Below are positions 1 through 8,009 of a DNA stretch of 64,000 nt, piece after piece. The stretch is from assembly GCA_900541645.1 (NCBI GenBank), contig UQKQ01000004.1, forward strand, positions 90,584-154,583, read 5' to 3'. The notes beneath the pieces were generated by a model. It did no database searches and was not told the origin of the DNA. It was given only the letters and a program-made list of their open reading frames with translations. A program made the position numbers and the translations under genes. The DNA comes from an uncultured Collinsella sp. (GTDB taxonomy: Bacteria; Actinomycetota; Coriobacteriia; Coriobacteriales; Coriobacteriaceae). Each line of letters starts with the position of its first letter. Position 1 is the stretch's first letter.

Positions 1-185
1 CCCAGCAGTTGGTCACTCACGTTCCATAGTGCCTGCAGGCCGCCGCTGCCTTCATTTCGTTCGATATCTAGCAGTGCGTGGTGGAGGCGAGCGGTCTCGT
101 GCGCAAAAGGTGGAATGCCCAGGACTTCAAAAGCATCTTGGGCCGCACGCATCTGCTTGGCGGGCGAAATGATGACCTGCAGCAT
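1..185 (-). CDS. yaaA: YaaA family protein, partial (N-terminal part)
   Basis: The reverse strand from 185 reads MLQVIISPAKQMRAA, the typical start of the YaaA (DUF328/UPF0246) family, linked in E. coli to lowering intracellular iron during peroxide stress. About 61 codons are visible before the frame runs off the left edge, so the C-terminal part is missing. A GGAGAG-like ribosome site lies just upstream (complement of ctctcc at 189-194). A palindromic repeat (209-275) separates it from the aminopeptidase gene on the same strand. The family call rests on the N-terminal motif only. Confidence 0.8.
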   Translation of the reverse strand, partial: MLQVIISPAKQMRAAQDAFEVLGIPPFAHETARLHHALLDIERNEGSGGLQALWNVSDQLL

Positions 186-208
186 GGACTCTCCTCTGCC
201 AAAAAGGA

Positions 209-275
209 AGTTGCGGTGGAATACGGCCTGTTTTGGCCGTTTATGGGCCAGTTTAGTCCGTATTTCACCGCAACT
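209..275. repeat. Palindromic intergenic element, AGTTGCGGTG family, copy 1
   Basis: The outer arms AGTTGCGGTGGAATACGG (209-226) and CCGTATTTCACCGCAACT (258-275) pair over 18 bases with one G-T pair. The outer ~15 bases recur at 20963-21033 and 54820-54885, while the inner arm differs in each copy yet stays self-complementary. The middle holds a further GGCC-rich hairpin. It lies between two genes on the minus strand and could act as a terminator or as a mobile repeat. Confidence 0.75.
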
Positions 276-288
276 GATGAAGGGTTGG

Positions 289-1686
289 TTAGGCGCGCTC
301 GATGAAGGCCTTGTAGCCGCGATAGGCCTCGTAGATGTCGGCCTTGTTGGCGACCTCCCACAGGGCGTGCATGGACAGGACGGCAACACCGGAGTCGATG
401 ACGTTCATGCCGTACTTGGCCATGATGTAGGCGATGGTGCCACCGCCGCCCGCGTTGACGCGGCCGAGCTCACAGGTCTGGAAGTCCACGCCGGCCTCGT
501 CCATGATGTCGCGGATGAGGGCCACATACTCGGCGTCGGCGTCGTTAGAGCCGCCCTTGCCGCGGCTGCCCGTGTACTTGTTAAAGCACAGGCCGCGACC
601 CATAAAGGCTGCGTTCTTGGTTTCGAACTTGCCGGCGTAGCCCGGGTCGAAGCCGGCGGACACGTCAGAGGAGAGCATACGGCTGTGGGCGAGTGCACGG
701 CGCAGGGCCAGCGGGCTATCCTCGCCGGCGAGCGTCATGATCTCGGCGACGGTGTTCTCGAAGAAACGGCTCGTCATGCCGGTGGCACCCACGGAACCGA
801 TCTCCTCCTTGTCGACGATGAGTGTGATGCTCGTGCGCTCCACGTTGGCGACGTTGATCTGGGCGAGCATGGACGGATAGGCGCAGACACGGTCGTCGTG
901 GCCATAGCCCAGAATCATGGAGCGGTCGAGGCCCATGTCGCGGGCCGGGCCGGCGGGCACGACCTCAATCTCGGCGGAGAGGAAGTCCTCCTCCTCGACG
1001 GCGTACTGCTCCTTGAGGATGTCCAGGAACATCTGCTTGACGGGCTCCTTGGGGGCGTCCTTGTCGTCCTCGTCAAACTTGACGGGGCGGCCGCCCACGA
1101 TCACGTCGAGGATCTCGGCGTCGACGGCGTCCTTGGCGGGCTTGGCCATCTGCTCGCTCGAGAGGTGGATCAGCAGGTCGGAGATGGTAAAGACCGGGTC
1201 GTCGGCCTTGTCACCGATGTTGATGTCGACGGTGGTGCCGTCCTTTTTGCAGATGACGCCTACGAGTGCGAGCGGGGAAGCGACCCAGTGGTAGCTCTTG
1301 ACGCCGCCATAGTAGTGCGTGTCGAGATAAGCCATGTCGCCGGCCTCGAAGGCGGGGTTCTGCTTGAGGTCCAGGCGCGGCGAGTCCACGTGGGCGCCCA
1401 GGATGTTAAAGCCCTGCTCGAGCGGGGCGGTGCCCAGGTTGACGAGCATGAGGTCCTTGCCGTGGTTGGCGGCGTACACCTTGTCGCCGGCCTTGAGCGC
1501 GCGGCCCTCGGCAATCACGGTCTCCAGATTGACGTAGCCCGCCTCCTCGGCCATCTTGATACCGGTCTTGACGCACAGGCGCTCGGTCTTGTTCTCGCTC
1601 AAAAACTGCTTATAGCCGCGGCAAAGCTCCTCGAGCTCCTCGATCTGCTGTGGCGTGTACTTTTTCCATGCGCAGGGACGCTCCAT
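289..1686 (-). CDS. M18 family aminopeptidase
   Basis: A 465-residue zinc aminopeptidase of the M18 (aspartyl aminopeptidase) family, predicted to remove N-terminal residues from peptides in the cytoplasm. The metal site motif AHVDSPRLDLK lies at about residues 98-108 (His99, Asp101), and VDKEEIGSVGATG supplies the acidic catalytic/metal residues in the middle of the chain. The length suits the family. The ATG at 1686 is chosen because AAAGGAG sits 8 bases upstream; the longer open frame to 2085 would run into polA. It is divergent from polA, with about 165 bp for both promoters. Confidence 0.9.
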   Translation of the reverse strand: MERPCAWKKYTPQQIEELEELCRGYKQFLSENKTERLCVKTGIKMAEEAGYVNLETVIAEGRALKAGDKVYAANHGKDLMLVNLGTAPLEQGFNILGAHVDSPRLDLKQNPAFEAGDMAYLDTHYYGGVKSYHWVASPLALVGVICKKDGTTVDINIGDKADDPVFTISDLLIHLSSEQMAKPAKDAVDAEILDVIVGGRPVKFDEDDKDAPKEPVKQMFLDILKEQYAVEEEDFLSAEIEVVPAGPARDMGLDRSMILGYGHDDRVCAYPSMLAQINVANVERTSITLIVDKEEIGSVGATGMTSRFFENTVAEIMTLAGEDSPLALRRALAHSRMLSSDVSAGFDPGYAGKFETKNAAFMGRGLCFNKYTGSRGKGGSNDADAEYVALIRDIMDEAGVDFQTCELGRVNAGGGGTIAYIMAKYGMNVIDSGVAVLSMHALWEVANKADIYEAYRGYKAFIERA

Positions 1687-1852
1687 GACGCAGGCTCCTT
1701 TCGGATCGATCGTGCTGGTTGATGTACCGTGAGCCATCGTATCACGCTCGGGCCCGCGACGGCAGGGAAGCCTGATGTGCGGTGGCCGTGGGGCGGGGAG
1801 CGTGTAAACTGGAGAGAGCAAACCGTGCCCAGCCCAAAGCGAGGTATTCAAT

Positions 1853-4597
1853 ATGTCTGACAAGCGCCGTACCTTTGCCGTCATCGACGGCAACTCGCTC
1901 ATGCACCGCGCCTTCCACGCCGTGCCGCCCACCATGAACGCGCCGGACGGTCGTCCCACCAACGCGATCTTTGGCTTTTTGAATATGTTCCTCAAGATGA
2001 TCGATGCCTTTAACCCCGACGGTGTGGTCGTGGCATTTGATAAGGGCAAGCCGCGCGTGCGCATGGAGATGCTGCCGCAGTACAAGGCTCAGCGCCCGCC
2101 CATGGACCCCGATCTGCACGCACAGTTTCCCATGATTAAGGAGCTGCTCGCTGCGCTCAACGTGCCGATTTTGCAGTCCGAGGGCTGGGAAGGTGACGAT
2201 ATCCTGGGCACCATGGCGCGCCTGGGCGAGGAAGCCGGCTGCGACATGCTGCTGGTGACCGGCGACCGCGACATGTATCAGCTCGTGACCGAGCACGTCA
2301 ACGTGGTCTCGACCCGCAAGGGCCTGTCCGACGTGGCGATTATGACGCCCGAGAGCGTGGACGACCTGTATCACGGCATTACACCGGCGCTCGTGCCCGA
2401 TTTTTACGGCCTGAAGGGCGATGCTTCCGACAACATTCCCGGCGTGCCGGGCATCGGCCCCAAAAAGGCGAGCGCGCTCATCGCGCAGTACGGCAGCTTG
2501 GACGAGGTCATCGCACATGCCGACGAGGTCAAGGGCAAGATGGGCGAGAACCTGCGCGCGCATATCGACGACGCGCTGCTGAGCCGCAAGGTCGCAACCA
2601 TTCGTACCGATGCGCCTGTCGAGCTCGACTTTGATGCGACGTCCTTCCCGGCGTTTTCCGCCGATGAGGTTTCCGCGGCGCTGGGTACGCTTGGTATCAC
2701 CGCCATGCAGAACCGTTTCTTGGCGCTGATCGGCGGCGAGGGCGGGGCAGCTGCCAGCACGTTTGAGATTCCCGCCGTTTTGCGCGCAGCCGCCGGCGAT
2801 GCTGACGCGCTTGGTGCCGTTGCAGCTGAGGTCTCCCGCGCGATTGAAGCCGGCGAGTGGGTCGCCGCCGTGGTGGACGACGACAAGGAAGAGGGCGCGC
2901 TCTTTGGACTGACGCGCACGTTGTGGTTGGCGACGTCCAAGGGCCTGTTTGCGCTCGAGGAGGGCGACAGCGGTGCGGCGGCTGAGGTTGAGGGCTTCAA
3001 CTTCGTCCACGGCGTGATTGCCGGCGTGCTCGCGCGTCTGTTTATGGAGGGCCGTGTGGCGAGCCCGGATATGAAGGCGCTGCTGCATGAGCTTTCGCCC
3101 ATCGATTCTTCCGAGCCCGAGCTCATGGATCCGCTGGCAGTCGATTCCACGCGCATCTTCGACACCGTGGTTGCCGCCTACCTGTTGGATTCCGACCGCT
3201 CCGAGTTCGATGAGGCATATCTTTCCGATACGTATCTGCAGATGGCGCTGCCTGCGGCGCGCGGCGCGGAGGGTGCCGGCGAGGACGCTCCGGCGCCTGC
3301 CGCCCGTACTGCGGCCCTGACGCTGGCGCTCGTGGCGCCGTTGCGCGAGTTCATGGCCCGTGAGAATGCCGCCAACGTGTTCGATGGCATCGAGATGCCG
3401 CTCGTGCCGGTGCTTGCCAAGATGGAGCGCGCGGGCATGCTTGTGGACCCCGACCGCCTGCACAGTCTGTCCGAGGGCCTGGCGACCCAGATTTCCGAGG
3501 TTGAGCGCAGCATTCGCGACCTGGCCGGCGACGAGACCTTTAACATCGGCAGCCCCATGCAACTTTCGCATGTGCTCTTTGATGTGATGGGCCTTCCGAC
3601 CAAGGGCCTCAAAAAGACCAAGCGCGGCTACTATTCGACCAATGCCAAGGTGCTGAGCGATCTTGCCCGTGACCACGAGATTGTTCGTCTGATCTTGGAC
3701 TGGCGCGAGAAGTCCAAGATTAAGTCAACCTATCTGGACACGTTGGGCCCGCTGCGCCGCGGTGACGGCCGCGTGCACACCACGTACAACCAAACCATTA
3801 CCGCAACGGGACGTCTGTCCTCGAGCGACCCGAACCTGCAGAACATTCCGACGCGCTCTGAGCTGGGTCGTACCGTCAAGACGGCGTTCTCGGCGGGCGA
3901 GGGCAGCGTCTTTTTGGCGGTGGACTACTCGCAGATCGAGCTACGTCTACTCGCGCATCTCTCGGGTGACGAGCACCTGGTGCGCGCCTTTAACGAGGGC
4001 GAGGACTTCCACGCCGAGACGGCCGCGCGCGTGTTTGGCGTGCCGGTTTCCGAGGTAACGCCCGACCTGCGCAGCCGCGCCAAGGCCGTGAACTTTGGCA
4101 TCGTGTACGGTCAGCAGGCCTACGGTCTGTCGCAGTCGCTGCACATCTCGATGGCCGAGGCGCGCGACATGATCGACCGCTACTACGAGGCCTACCCGGG
4201 TGTGCGTACGTTCCTCGACAACGTGGTGGCACGTGCCAAGCAGACGGGCTACGCCGAGACCATGTATGGCCGCAGACGCCATATTCCCGAGCTCAAGGCC
4301 AAAAATCCGCAACTCCGCGGCTTTGGCGAGCGCACGGCCATGAACCACCCCATGCAGGGCACCGCGGCCGACATCATCAAGATCGCCATGGCCCGCGTAA
4401 GCCGCCGCCTGGAAGAAGAGGGTTTTGCCGCCCACATGATCTTGCAGGTACACGACGAACTGGACTTTGAGTGCCCCGTCAACGAAGTCGAGCGCCTTAC
4501 CGCCATGGTCCGCGACGTCATGGAGCACGTCGTAGACCTACGCGTACCCCTCATCGCCGAAGCCAGCACCGGCATAACCTGGGCCGACGCGAAATAG
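1853..4597 (+). CDS. polA: DNA polymerase I
   Basis: A 914-residue family A DNA polymerase for Okazaki fragment processing and repair synthesis. The N-terminal ~290 residues form the 5'-3' exonuclease (FEN) domain, with VVVAFDKGKPRVR, VTGDRDMYQL and GLKGDASDNIPGVPGIGPK. The central region (about 300-480) sits where the proofreading exonuclease would be but lacks the DTE catalytic motif, so proofreading is probably absent, as in many Gram-positive homologues. Polymerase motifs A (VDYSQIELR, ~690), B (RAKAVNFGIVYG, ~743) and C (QVHDELDFE, ~865) are intact. The ATG at 1853 follows a GCGAGG site. Confidence 0.97.
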   Translation: MSDKRRTFAVIDGNSLMHRAFHAVPPTMNAPDGRPTNAIFGFLNMFLKMIDAFNPDGVVVAFDKGKPRVRMEMLPQYKAQRPPMDPDLHAQFPMIKELLAALNVPILQSEGWEGDDILGTMARLGEEAGCDMLLVTGDRDMYQLVTEHVNVVSTRKGLSDVAIMTPESVDDLYHGITPALVPDFYGLKGDASDNIPGVPGIGPKKASALIAQYGSLDEVIAHADEVKGKMGENLRAHIDDALLSRKVATIRTDAPVELDFDATSFPAFSADEVSAALGTLGITAMQNRFLALIGGEGGAAASTFEIPAVLRAAAGDADALGAVAAEVSRAIEAGEWVAAVVDDDKEEGALFGLTRTLWLATSKGLFALEEGDSGAAAEVEGFNFVHGVIAGVLARLFMEGRVASPDMKALLHELSPIDSSEPELMDPLAVDSTRIFDTVVAAYLLDSDRSEFDEAYLSDTYLQMALPAARGAEGAGEDAPAPAARTAALTLALVAPLREFMARENAANVFDGIEMPLVPVLAKMERAGMLVDPDRLHSLSEGLATQISEVERSIRDLAGDETFNIGSPMQLSHVLFDVMGLPTKGLKKTKRGYYSTNAKVLSDLARDHEIVRLILDWREKSKIKSTYLDTLGPLRRGDGRVHTTYNQTITATGRLSSSDPNLQNIPTRSELGRTVKTAFSAGEGSVFLAVDYSQIELRLLAHLSGDEHLVRAFNEGEDFHAETAARVFGVPVSEVTPDLRSRAKAVNFGIVYGQQAYGLSQSLHISMAEARDMIDRYYEAYPGVRTFLDNVVARAKQTGYAETMYGRRRHIPELKAKNPQLRGFGERTAMNHPMQGTAADIIKIAMARVSRRLEEEGFAAHMILQVHDELDFECPVNEVERLTAMVRDVMEHVVDLRVPLIAEASTGITWADAK

Positions 4598-4632
4598 GAA
4601 AGCAACCACAGTTCCAAAGTAACCAAAAACAG

Positions 4633-4669
4633 AAGGACGCCCCTCATCAACAAGGAGCGTCCTTCGTTC
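4633..4669 (+). terminator. Terminator after polA
   Basis: AAGGACGC (4633-4640) pairs with GCGTCCTT (4657-4664), 35 bases after the polA stop; the stem extends with CCC/GGA. The following T tract is interrupted (CGTTCAATT), so strength is uncertain. Confidence 0.6.
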
Positions 4670-4733
4670 AATTAAATTCAGCCAAAGTATCTAGGCGCCA
4701 AGACGCCATCCAGGCGGCAAGCAAGTCACCGCA

Positions 4734-4863
4734 GGACCTGGCCGGGCGAGGCGGGTAAGTTTTTCGTAGATTCCGCACGAGCCGGAAAGCACTTAATGTG
4801 CTTTCCGAGCGAGCCCAGGACCTGACCGAACGAAAAACTAACCCGCCTCGCCCGGCCAGGTCC
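4734..4863 (+). repeat. 130-bp nested palindromic element, GCACTTAATGTGC family, copy 1
   Basis: A long outer stem starts GGACCTGGCCGGGCGAGG at 4734 and continues to TTTTTCG; its complement closes at 4863. Inside lie TTCCGCACGAGCC, an inner hairpin GGAAAGCAC-TTAAT-GTGCTTTCC (4784-4806), and AGGACCTGACCG. The inner parts are shared with 48611-48723 and, inverted, with 51450-51568, while the outer stem differs completely but remains paired. It lies between the convergent polA and HAD genes, where it could end transcription on both strands. The rest of 4598-4874 holds only the polA terminator. Confidence 0.8.
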
Positions 4864-4874
4864 GACGATCTGCG

Positions 4875-5702
4875 TTAACGAGCCGCCAAGATGGCGTCGA
4901 TGAGTGTCAGTACGCCCCCGTCGTTGTTGCTCGGAATGCGCCACTCAGCATGCGCGTTCATATGCTCCTCGGCATTGTCCACGATAAAGCTGTGACCGAC
5001 GCGCTCAAGCATGGGGATGTCGTTGTAGGTATCGCCCACGGCGGCGGCATCGGCGATATCGATGCCGAGCTGCTCGCACAGGTGCGCGACGCCCGAACCC
5101 TTGTCGACGCCCAGGTTCATAAAGTCGATCCACTCGCGACCGGCATTGGTGACATAGAGCTTGTCCGAGAATGCGGGGTTATAGTCCTCGCGAAATGCGG
5201 GCTCAGCATCATAGTCGGGGAAGAAGATCGAAATCTTGTTGGACTCGAGATCAATGCCCTCAAGGCTGTCGACGTAGTTGATCGTGTTGTAGTAGACGCT
5301 GATCTCGTCGTGGTACTGATGGTCGCGGGCGAGCACATAGAACTCGTCGTAGCAGCACAGGACGGGAACGGCGCGCGGGTCCTCCGAGGCACGAGCGAGC
5401 ACCTGCTGGTACAGCTCAACGTCGATATTGCTCTTATAGATATAGCTGCCGCGATAGATCACGCACGCTCCGTTGTCGGGACAAAAGGCGAGGCGGTTCT
5501 TGATGCCCTCGAACATTTCCTCGAGCTTGGGAGCGGGACGTCCGCTGGCGGGGCAGAATACGATGCCGGCGTCGGCGAGCTTGTCCAGACGCTCGTCGAG
5601 ACCCTGGGGCAGCACGCGCTCGTCGGTGAGCAGCGTCTTGTCCATGTCGACGGCGATGAGTTTAATGTTGCCGATGTTGGCGTCTGATTCATAAGTCTGC
5701 AT
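4875..5702 (-). CDS. Cof-type HAD family hydrolase
   Basis: A 275-residue haloacid dehalogenase-superfamily phosphatase of the Cof type (type IIB cap). Motif I is IKLIAVDMDKTLLTDE near residues 13-28 (nucleophile in DMDKT). Motif IV is near the C-terminus in AAAVGDTYNDIPMLERVGHS, which binds magnesium. Such enzymes dephosphorylate sugar phosphates or cofactors in the cytoplasm; the substrate cannot be told from sequence. The start follows GGAAAGG on the reverse strand. The stop is 12 bases from the 130-bp palindrome. It is transcribed away from the argG leader. Confidence 0.88.
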   Translation of the reverse strand: MQTYESDANIGNIKLIAVDMDKTLLTDERVLPQGLDERLDKLADAGIVFCPASGRPAPKLEEMFEGIKNRLAFCPDNGACVIYRGSYIYKSNIDVELYQQVLARASEDPRAVPVLCCYDEFYVLARDHQYHDEISVYYNTINYVDSLEGIDLESNKISIFFPDYDAEPAFREDYNPAFSDKLYVTNAGREWIDFMNLGVDKGSGVAHLCEQLGIDIADAAAVGDTYNDIPMLERVGHSFIVDNAEEHMNAHAEWRIPSNNDGGVLTLIDAILAAR

Positions 5703-5845
5703 AAATGCGCCTTTCCGTTTCCAGATTGTTTCGGGCGTAATGACCCTCTGCTATGTAATTGAGCGTATTTTCGCAGGAATGGTGCGTATTTGCACTGCAA
5801 TTCACAAACTAATGAAAAAACTTTTCAGAAATTTGGATTTGTCGC

Positions 5846-5873
5846 TTGTGCTGCGAGCACTTTAGCGTAATAT
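5846..5873 (+). promoter_or_regulatory. Putative promoter of the arginine leader-argG transcript
   Basis: TTGTGC (5846-5851), a 16-base spacer and TAATAT (5868-5873) form a good sigma70-type promoter about 100 bases ahead of the leader peptide. The upstream part of the gap (5703-5845) shows nothing else that can be named. Confidence 0.5.
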
Positions 5874-5976
5874 AGCGACCATCGAAAACGGAGACGGAAA
5901 TACAACCGCTTACCGAAGAAAAGGTACCGTTTACGATATTAGAATTGCGCCCGGCGATAGGTGAAAGGAGAGGCAG

Positions 5977-6051
5977 ATGCAGTTCGTAAAGATCATCACC
6001 ACTGCAGGTAATGCCATCCGACGCCAGCGCGCAATTTCCCGACGACGATAA
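5977..6051 (+). CDS. Arginine-rich leader peptide (putative attenuation peptide)
   Basis: A 24-codon reading frame, MQFVKIITTAGNAIRRQRAI followed by SRRR, with an excellent ribosome site (GAAAGGAGAGGCAG) directly upstream. Six of its last ten codons are arginine, and the frame ends in three consecutive CGA codons before TAA. It lies 205 bases ahead of argG, whose product makes an arginine precursor. Such codon clusters are the hallmark of ribosome-mediated transcription attenuation: a ribosome short of Arg-tRNA stalls and changes the fold of the leader RNA. No function as a protein is suggested. Confidence 0.72.
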   Translation: MQFVKIITTAGNAIRRQRAISRRR

Positions 6052-6206
6052 CAATCGTCTCTGTCCGTATGGGGCGAATTGCCTCAACAGAGTCATTTTG
6101 AGGTCGTTGGGTTTTAGCACGATATAAACGCATGTTTCTAGAGCATGCTGTGCTGCTTTTTGCTATTTAACCTGATATTGCACGGTTTTTTGACCTCGAA
6201 ATGACT
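6044..6206 (+). promoter_or_regulatory. Attenuator-like leader RNA upstream of argG
   Basis: Several mutually exclusive folds are visible. GACGAT/ATCGTC (6044-6049/6054-6059) uses the Arg codons themselves. CCTCAA/TTGAGG (6082-6087/6098-6103) competes with a 15-bp long-range pairing of 6091-6105 with 6192-6206. AGCAC/GTGCT (6116-6120/6150-6154) enclosing GCATG/CATGC (6130-6134/6144-6148) is followed by GCTTTTT (6155-6161), a plausible intrinsic terminator. The arrangement fits arginine-responsive attenuation of argG; which pairing is terminator or antiterminator is inference. Confidence 0.55.
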
Positions 6207-6256
6207 TGCAACTGACCGATGTTCTAACTAGCTACCAAGGGCGAAAGGAAACAGCC

Positions 6257-7483
6257 ATGAGCAAGGAAAAAGTCGTTCTCGCATATTCCGGTGGTCTTGA
6301 TACATCCGTATGTGTCAAGTGGCTCCAGGACGAGAAGAATCTCGATGTCGTTTGCGTCTGCGGCAACGTGGGCCAGGAGGAGACCGGCTTGGATGCCAAG
6401 AAGCAGAAGGCGCTTGACCTGGGCGTTCTCGATTGCCAGGTGCTCGACCTGCGCGACGAGTTCTCCGATGAGTTCCTGACTAAGGCCATCGCCGCAAACT
6501 CCATGTACGAGAACAAGTACCCGCTGCTCTCCGCGCTGTCTCGCCCGCTGCTCGCCAAGAAGCTTGTCGAGGTCGCTCACGAGTTTGGCGCGACCTACGT
6601 CGCCCACGGCTGCACCGGCAAGGGTAACGACCAGGTTCGTTTTGAGGCTGCCGTCAAGGCCCTCGACTCCGAGCTTAAGGTTATCGCCCCGGTTCGCGAG
6701 TGGGATCTGAAGTGCCGTCCCGATGAGGTTGCCTATGCTCACGCCCACAACGTGCCGGTTCCCGAGGGCGCCAACGACAACCCCTATTCCATTGACGACA
6801 ACCTGTGGGGTCGCGCCATCGAGTGCGGTCACCTGGAGGATCCCTGGAACGAGCCGCTCGACGACGCCTGGGTTATGACCAAGAACCCCGAGGACACGCC
6901 GGACACCCCGACCTACACCGAGATTGAGTTTGAGGCGGGCAAGCCCGTCGCCGTCGATGGCAAGAAGATGAAACTCTCCGAGATCGTCATCGCCCTCAAC
7001 AAGATTTCGGGTGACAACGGCTTTGGCCGTCTCGACCTTGTCGAGGATCGTCTGGTGGGCCTCAAGAGTCGCGAGTGCTACGAGGTTCCTGGCGCCCTGA
7101 CGCTCATCACCGCCCACAAGGCGCTCGAGGACATCTGCGTCGAGGGTGACCTGCTCAAGACCAAGATTAAGCTCGAGCAGGATTGGGCCACCGCCGTGTA
7201 CAACGGCCAGTGGTACAGCCCGCTCAAAAACGCGCTCGATGCCTTTATGGCCGACACCCAGAAGTTCGTGACCGGCACCGTCCGTCTGAAGTTCTTTAAG
7301 GGCAACTGCCATGTCGTCGGCCGCAAGAGCCCCTTCAGCCTCTACGATTACGGCCTGGCTACTTACGACCGCGACACCACGTTTGACGAGAAGGCTAGTG
7401 CCGGCTTTATCGAGATCGACACGCTGTCGCTCAAGACGTGGGCTAAGGTCCAGGGTCCCAGCTCTGCTGCAGCCCAGGCCTAA
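6257..7483 (+). CDS. argG: Argininosuccinate synthase
   Basis: A 408-residue enzyme joining citrulline and aspartate with ATP to argininosuccinate, the penultimate step of arginine synthesis. The ATP-binding motif AYSGGLDTSVC lies near residues 8-18, and HGCTGKGNDQVRFE marks the second family signature. The ATG at 6257 is preferred over the upstream in-frame codon at 6206 because GAAAGG lies about 8 bases before it and MSKEKVVLAYSGG is the normal family start. The leader peptide and attenuator precede it; a terminator at 7637 and a small frame separate it from argH. Confidence 0.97.
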   Translation: MSKEKVVLAYSGGLDTSVCVKWLQDEKNLDVVCVCGNVGQEETGLDAKKQKALDLGVLDCQVLDLRDEFSDEFLTKAIAANSMYENKYPLLSALSRPLLAKKLVEVAHEFGATYVAHGCTGKGNDQVRFEAAVKALDSELKVIAPVREWDLKCRPDEVAYAHAHNVPVPEGANDNPYSIDDNLWGRAIECGHLEDPWNEPLDDAWVMTKNPEDTPDTPTYTEIEFEAGKPVAVDGKKMKLSEIVIALNKISGDNGFGRLDLVEDRLVGLKSRECYEVPGALTLITAHKALEDICVEGDLLKTKIKLEQDWATAVYNGQWYSPLKNALDAFMADTQKFVTGTVRLKFFKGNCHVVGRKSPFSLYDYGLATYDRDTTFDEKASAGFIEIDTLSLKTWAKVQGPSSAAAQA

Positions 7484-7636
7484 GGTTTCTCTTCCTTGGT
7501 ATCCGCGCGGCCCATCCGCGTGATACATAACGGGCGCACGGGGTCCCTACCTTTCGTTATGCTTGCTGACACTTCTTAACATCGGTGGCCCCTACGTTCC
7601 GCCCGCATATATGATGCCGCATCTGCGGCTGAGTCC

Positions 7637-7670
7637 GAGCCCCGCCGGGGTTGTCCGGCGGGGCTCTTTC
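7637..7670 (+). terminator. Terminator between argG and the small frame
   Basis: GAGCCCCGCCGG (7637-7648) pairs perfectly with CCGGCGGGGCTC (7655-7666), followed by TTTC. The stretch from 7484 to 7636 otherwise shows only a short palindrome GCCGCATCTGCGGC near 7614. Confidence 0.8.
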
Positions 7671-7718
7671 TATCAATTTGGCGGCTCTGCGCCTATATAT
7701 ATCTGAGGAGTACCTACT

Positions 7719-7889
7719 ATGTTTGACGCTATTGCACACTCTTTGCTTTCTCTTGCCCCCGAGCTCGATACCGCCAAGGTGGAGGAGGTCCCCATGAGTC
7801 TGAAGGCTTGGATTGACGCCTCGCAGGGTAACCTCAGGAGGGAATCCATGGGCGCCAAGTGCATGGTGCGTCACTTCTTCGCTATTTAG
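7719..7889 (+). CDS. Small hypothetical protein between argG and argH (56 aa)
   Basis: A 56-codon frame beginning MFDAIAHSLLSLAPELDTAK and ending RHFFAI. A strong ribosome site (TGAGGAG, 8 bases before the ATG at 7719) and a complete stop at 7887 support translation. It has no recognised domain and no clear signal or membrane segment. It lies after the argG terminator and 120 bases before argH, on the same strand, so it may share a message with argH. It could be a genuine small protein or a longer leader frame; its C-terminal part is rich in Arg, Lys, Cys and Met. Confidence 0.5.
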   Translation: MFDAIAHSLLSLAPELDTAKVEEVPMSLKAWIDASQGNLRRESMGAKCMVRHFFAI

Positions 7890-8009
7890 CTTGTCAGCCT
7901 CGCGTGCGGCGGGGGATGTGCAAAACTAGCGGTTGATAAATCGCTTTAGCGACATGGCGTAACGCTTCGTGCGCCGATGTTTTGATATTTGATGAAAGGG
8001 GACGGTTCC

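Noticed and set aside
115..1722. 535-codon plus-strand open frame
   Set aside because: It is antisense to the M18 aminopeptidase and arises from high GC; the opposite strand carries clear family motifs and a ribosome site.
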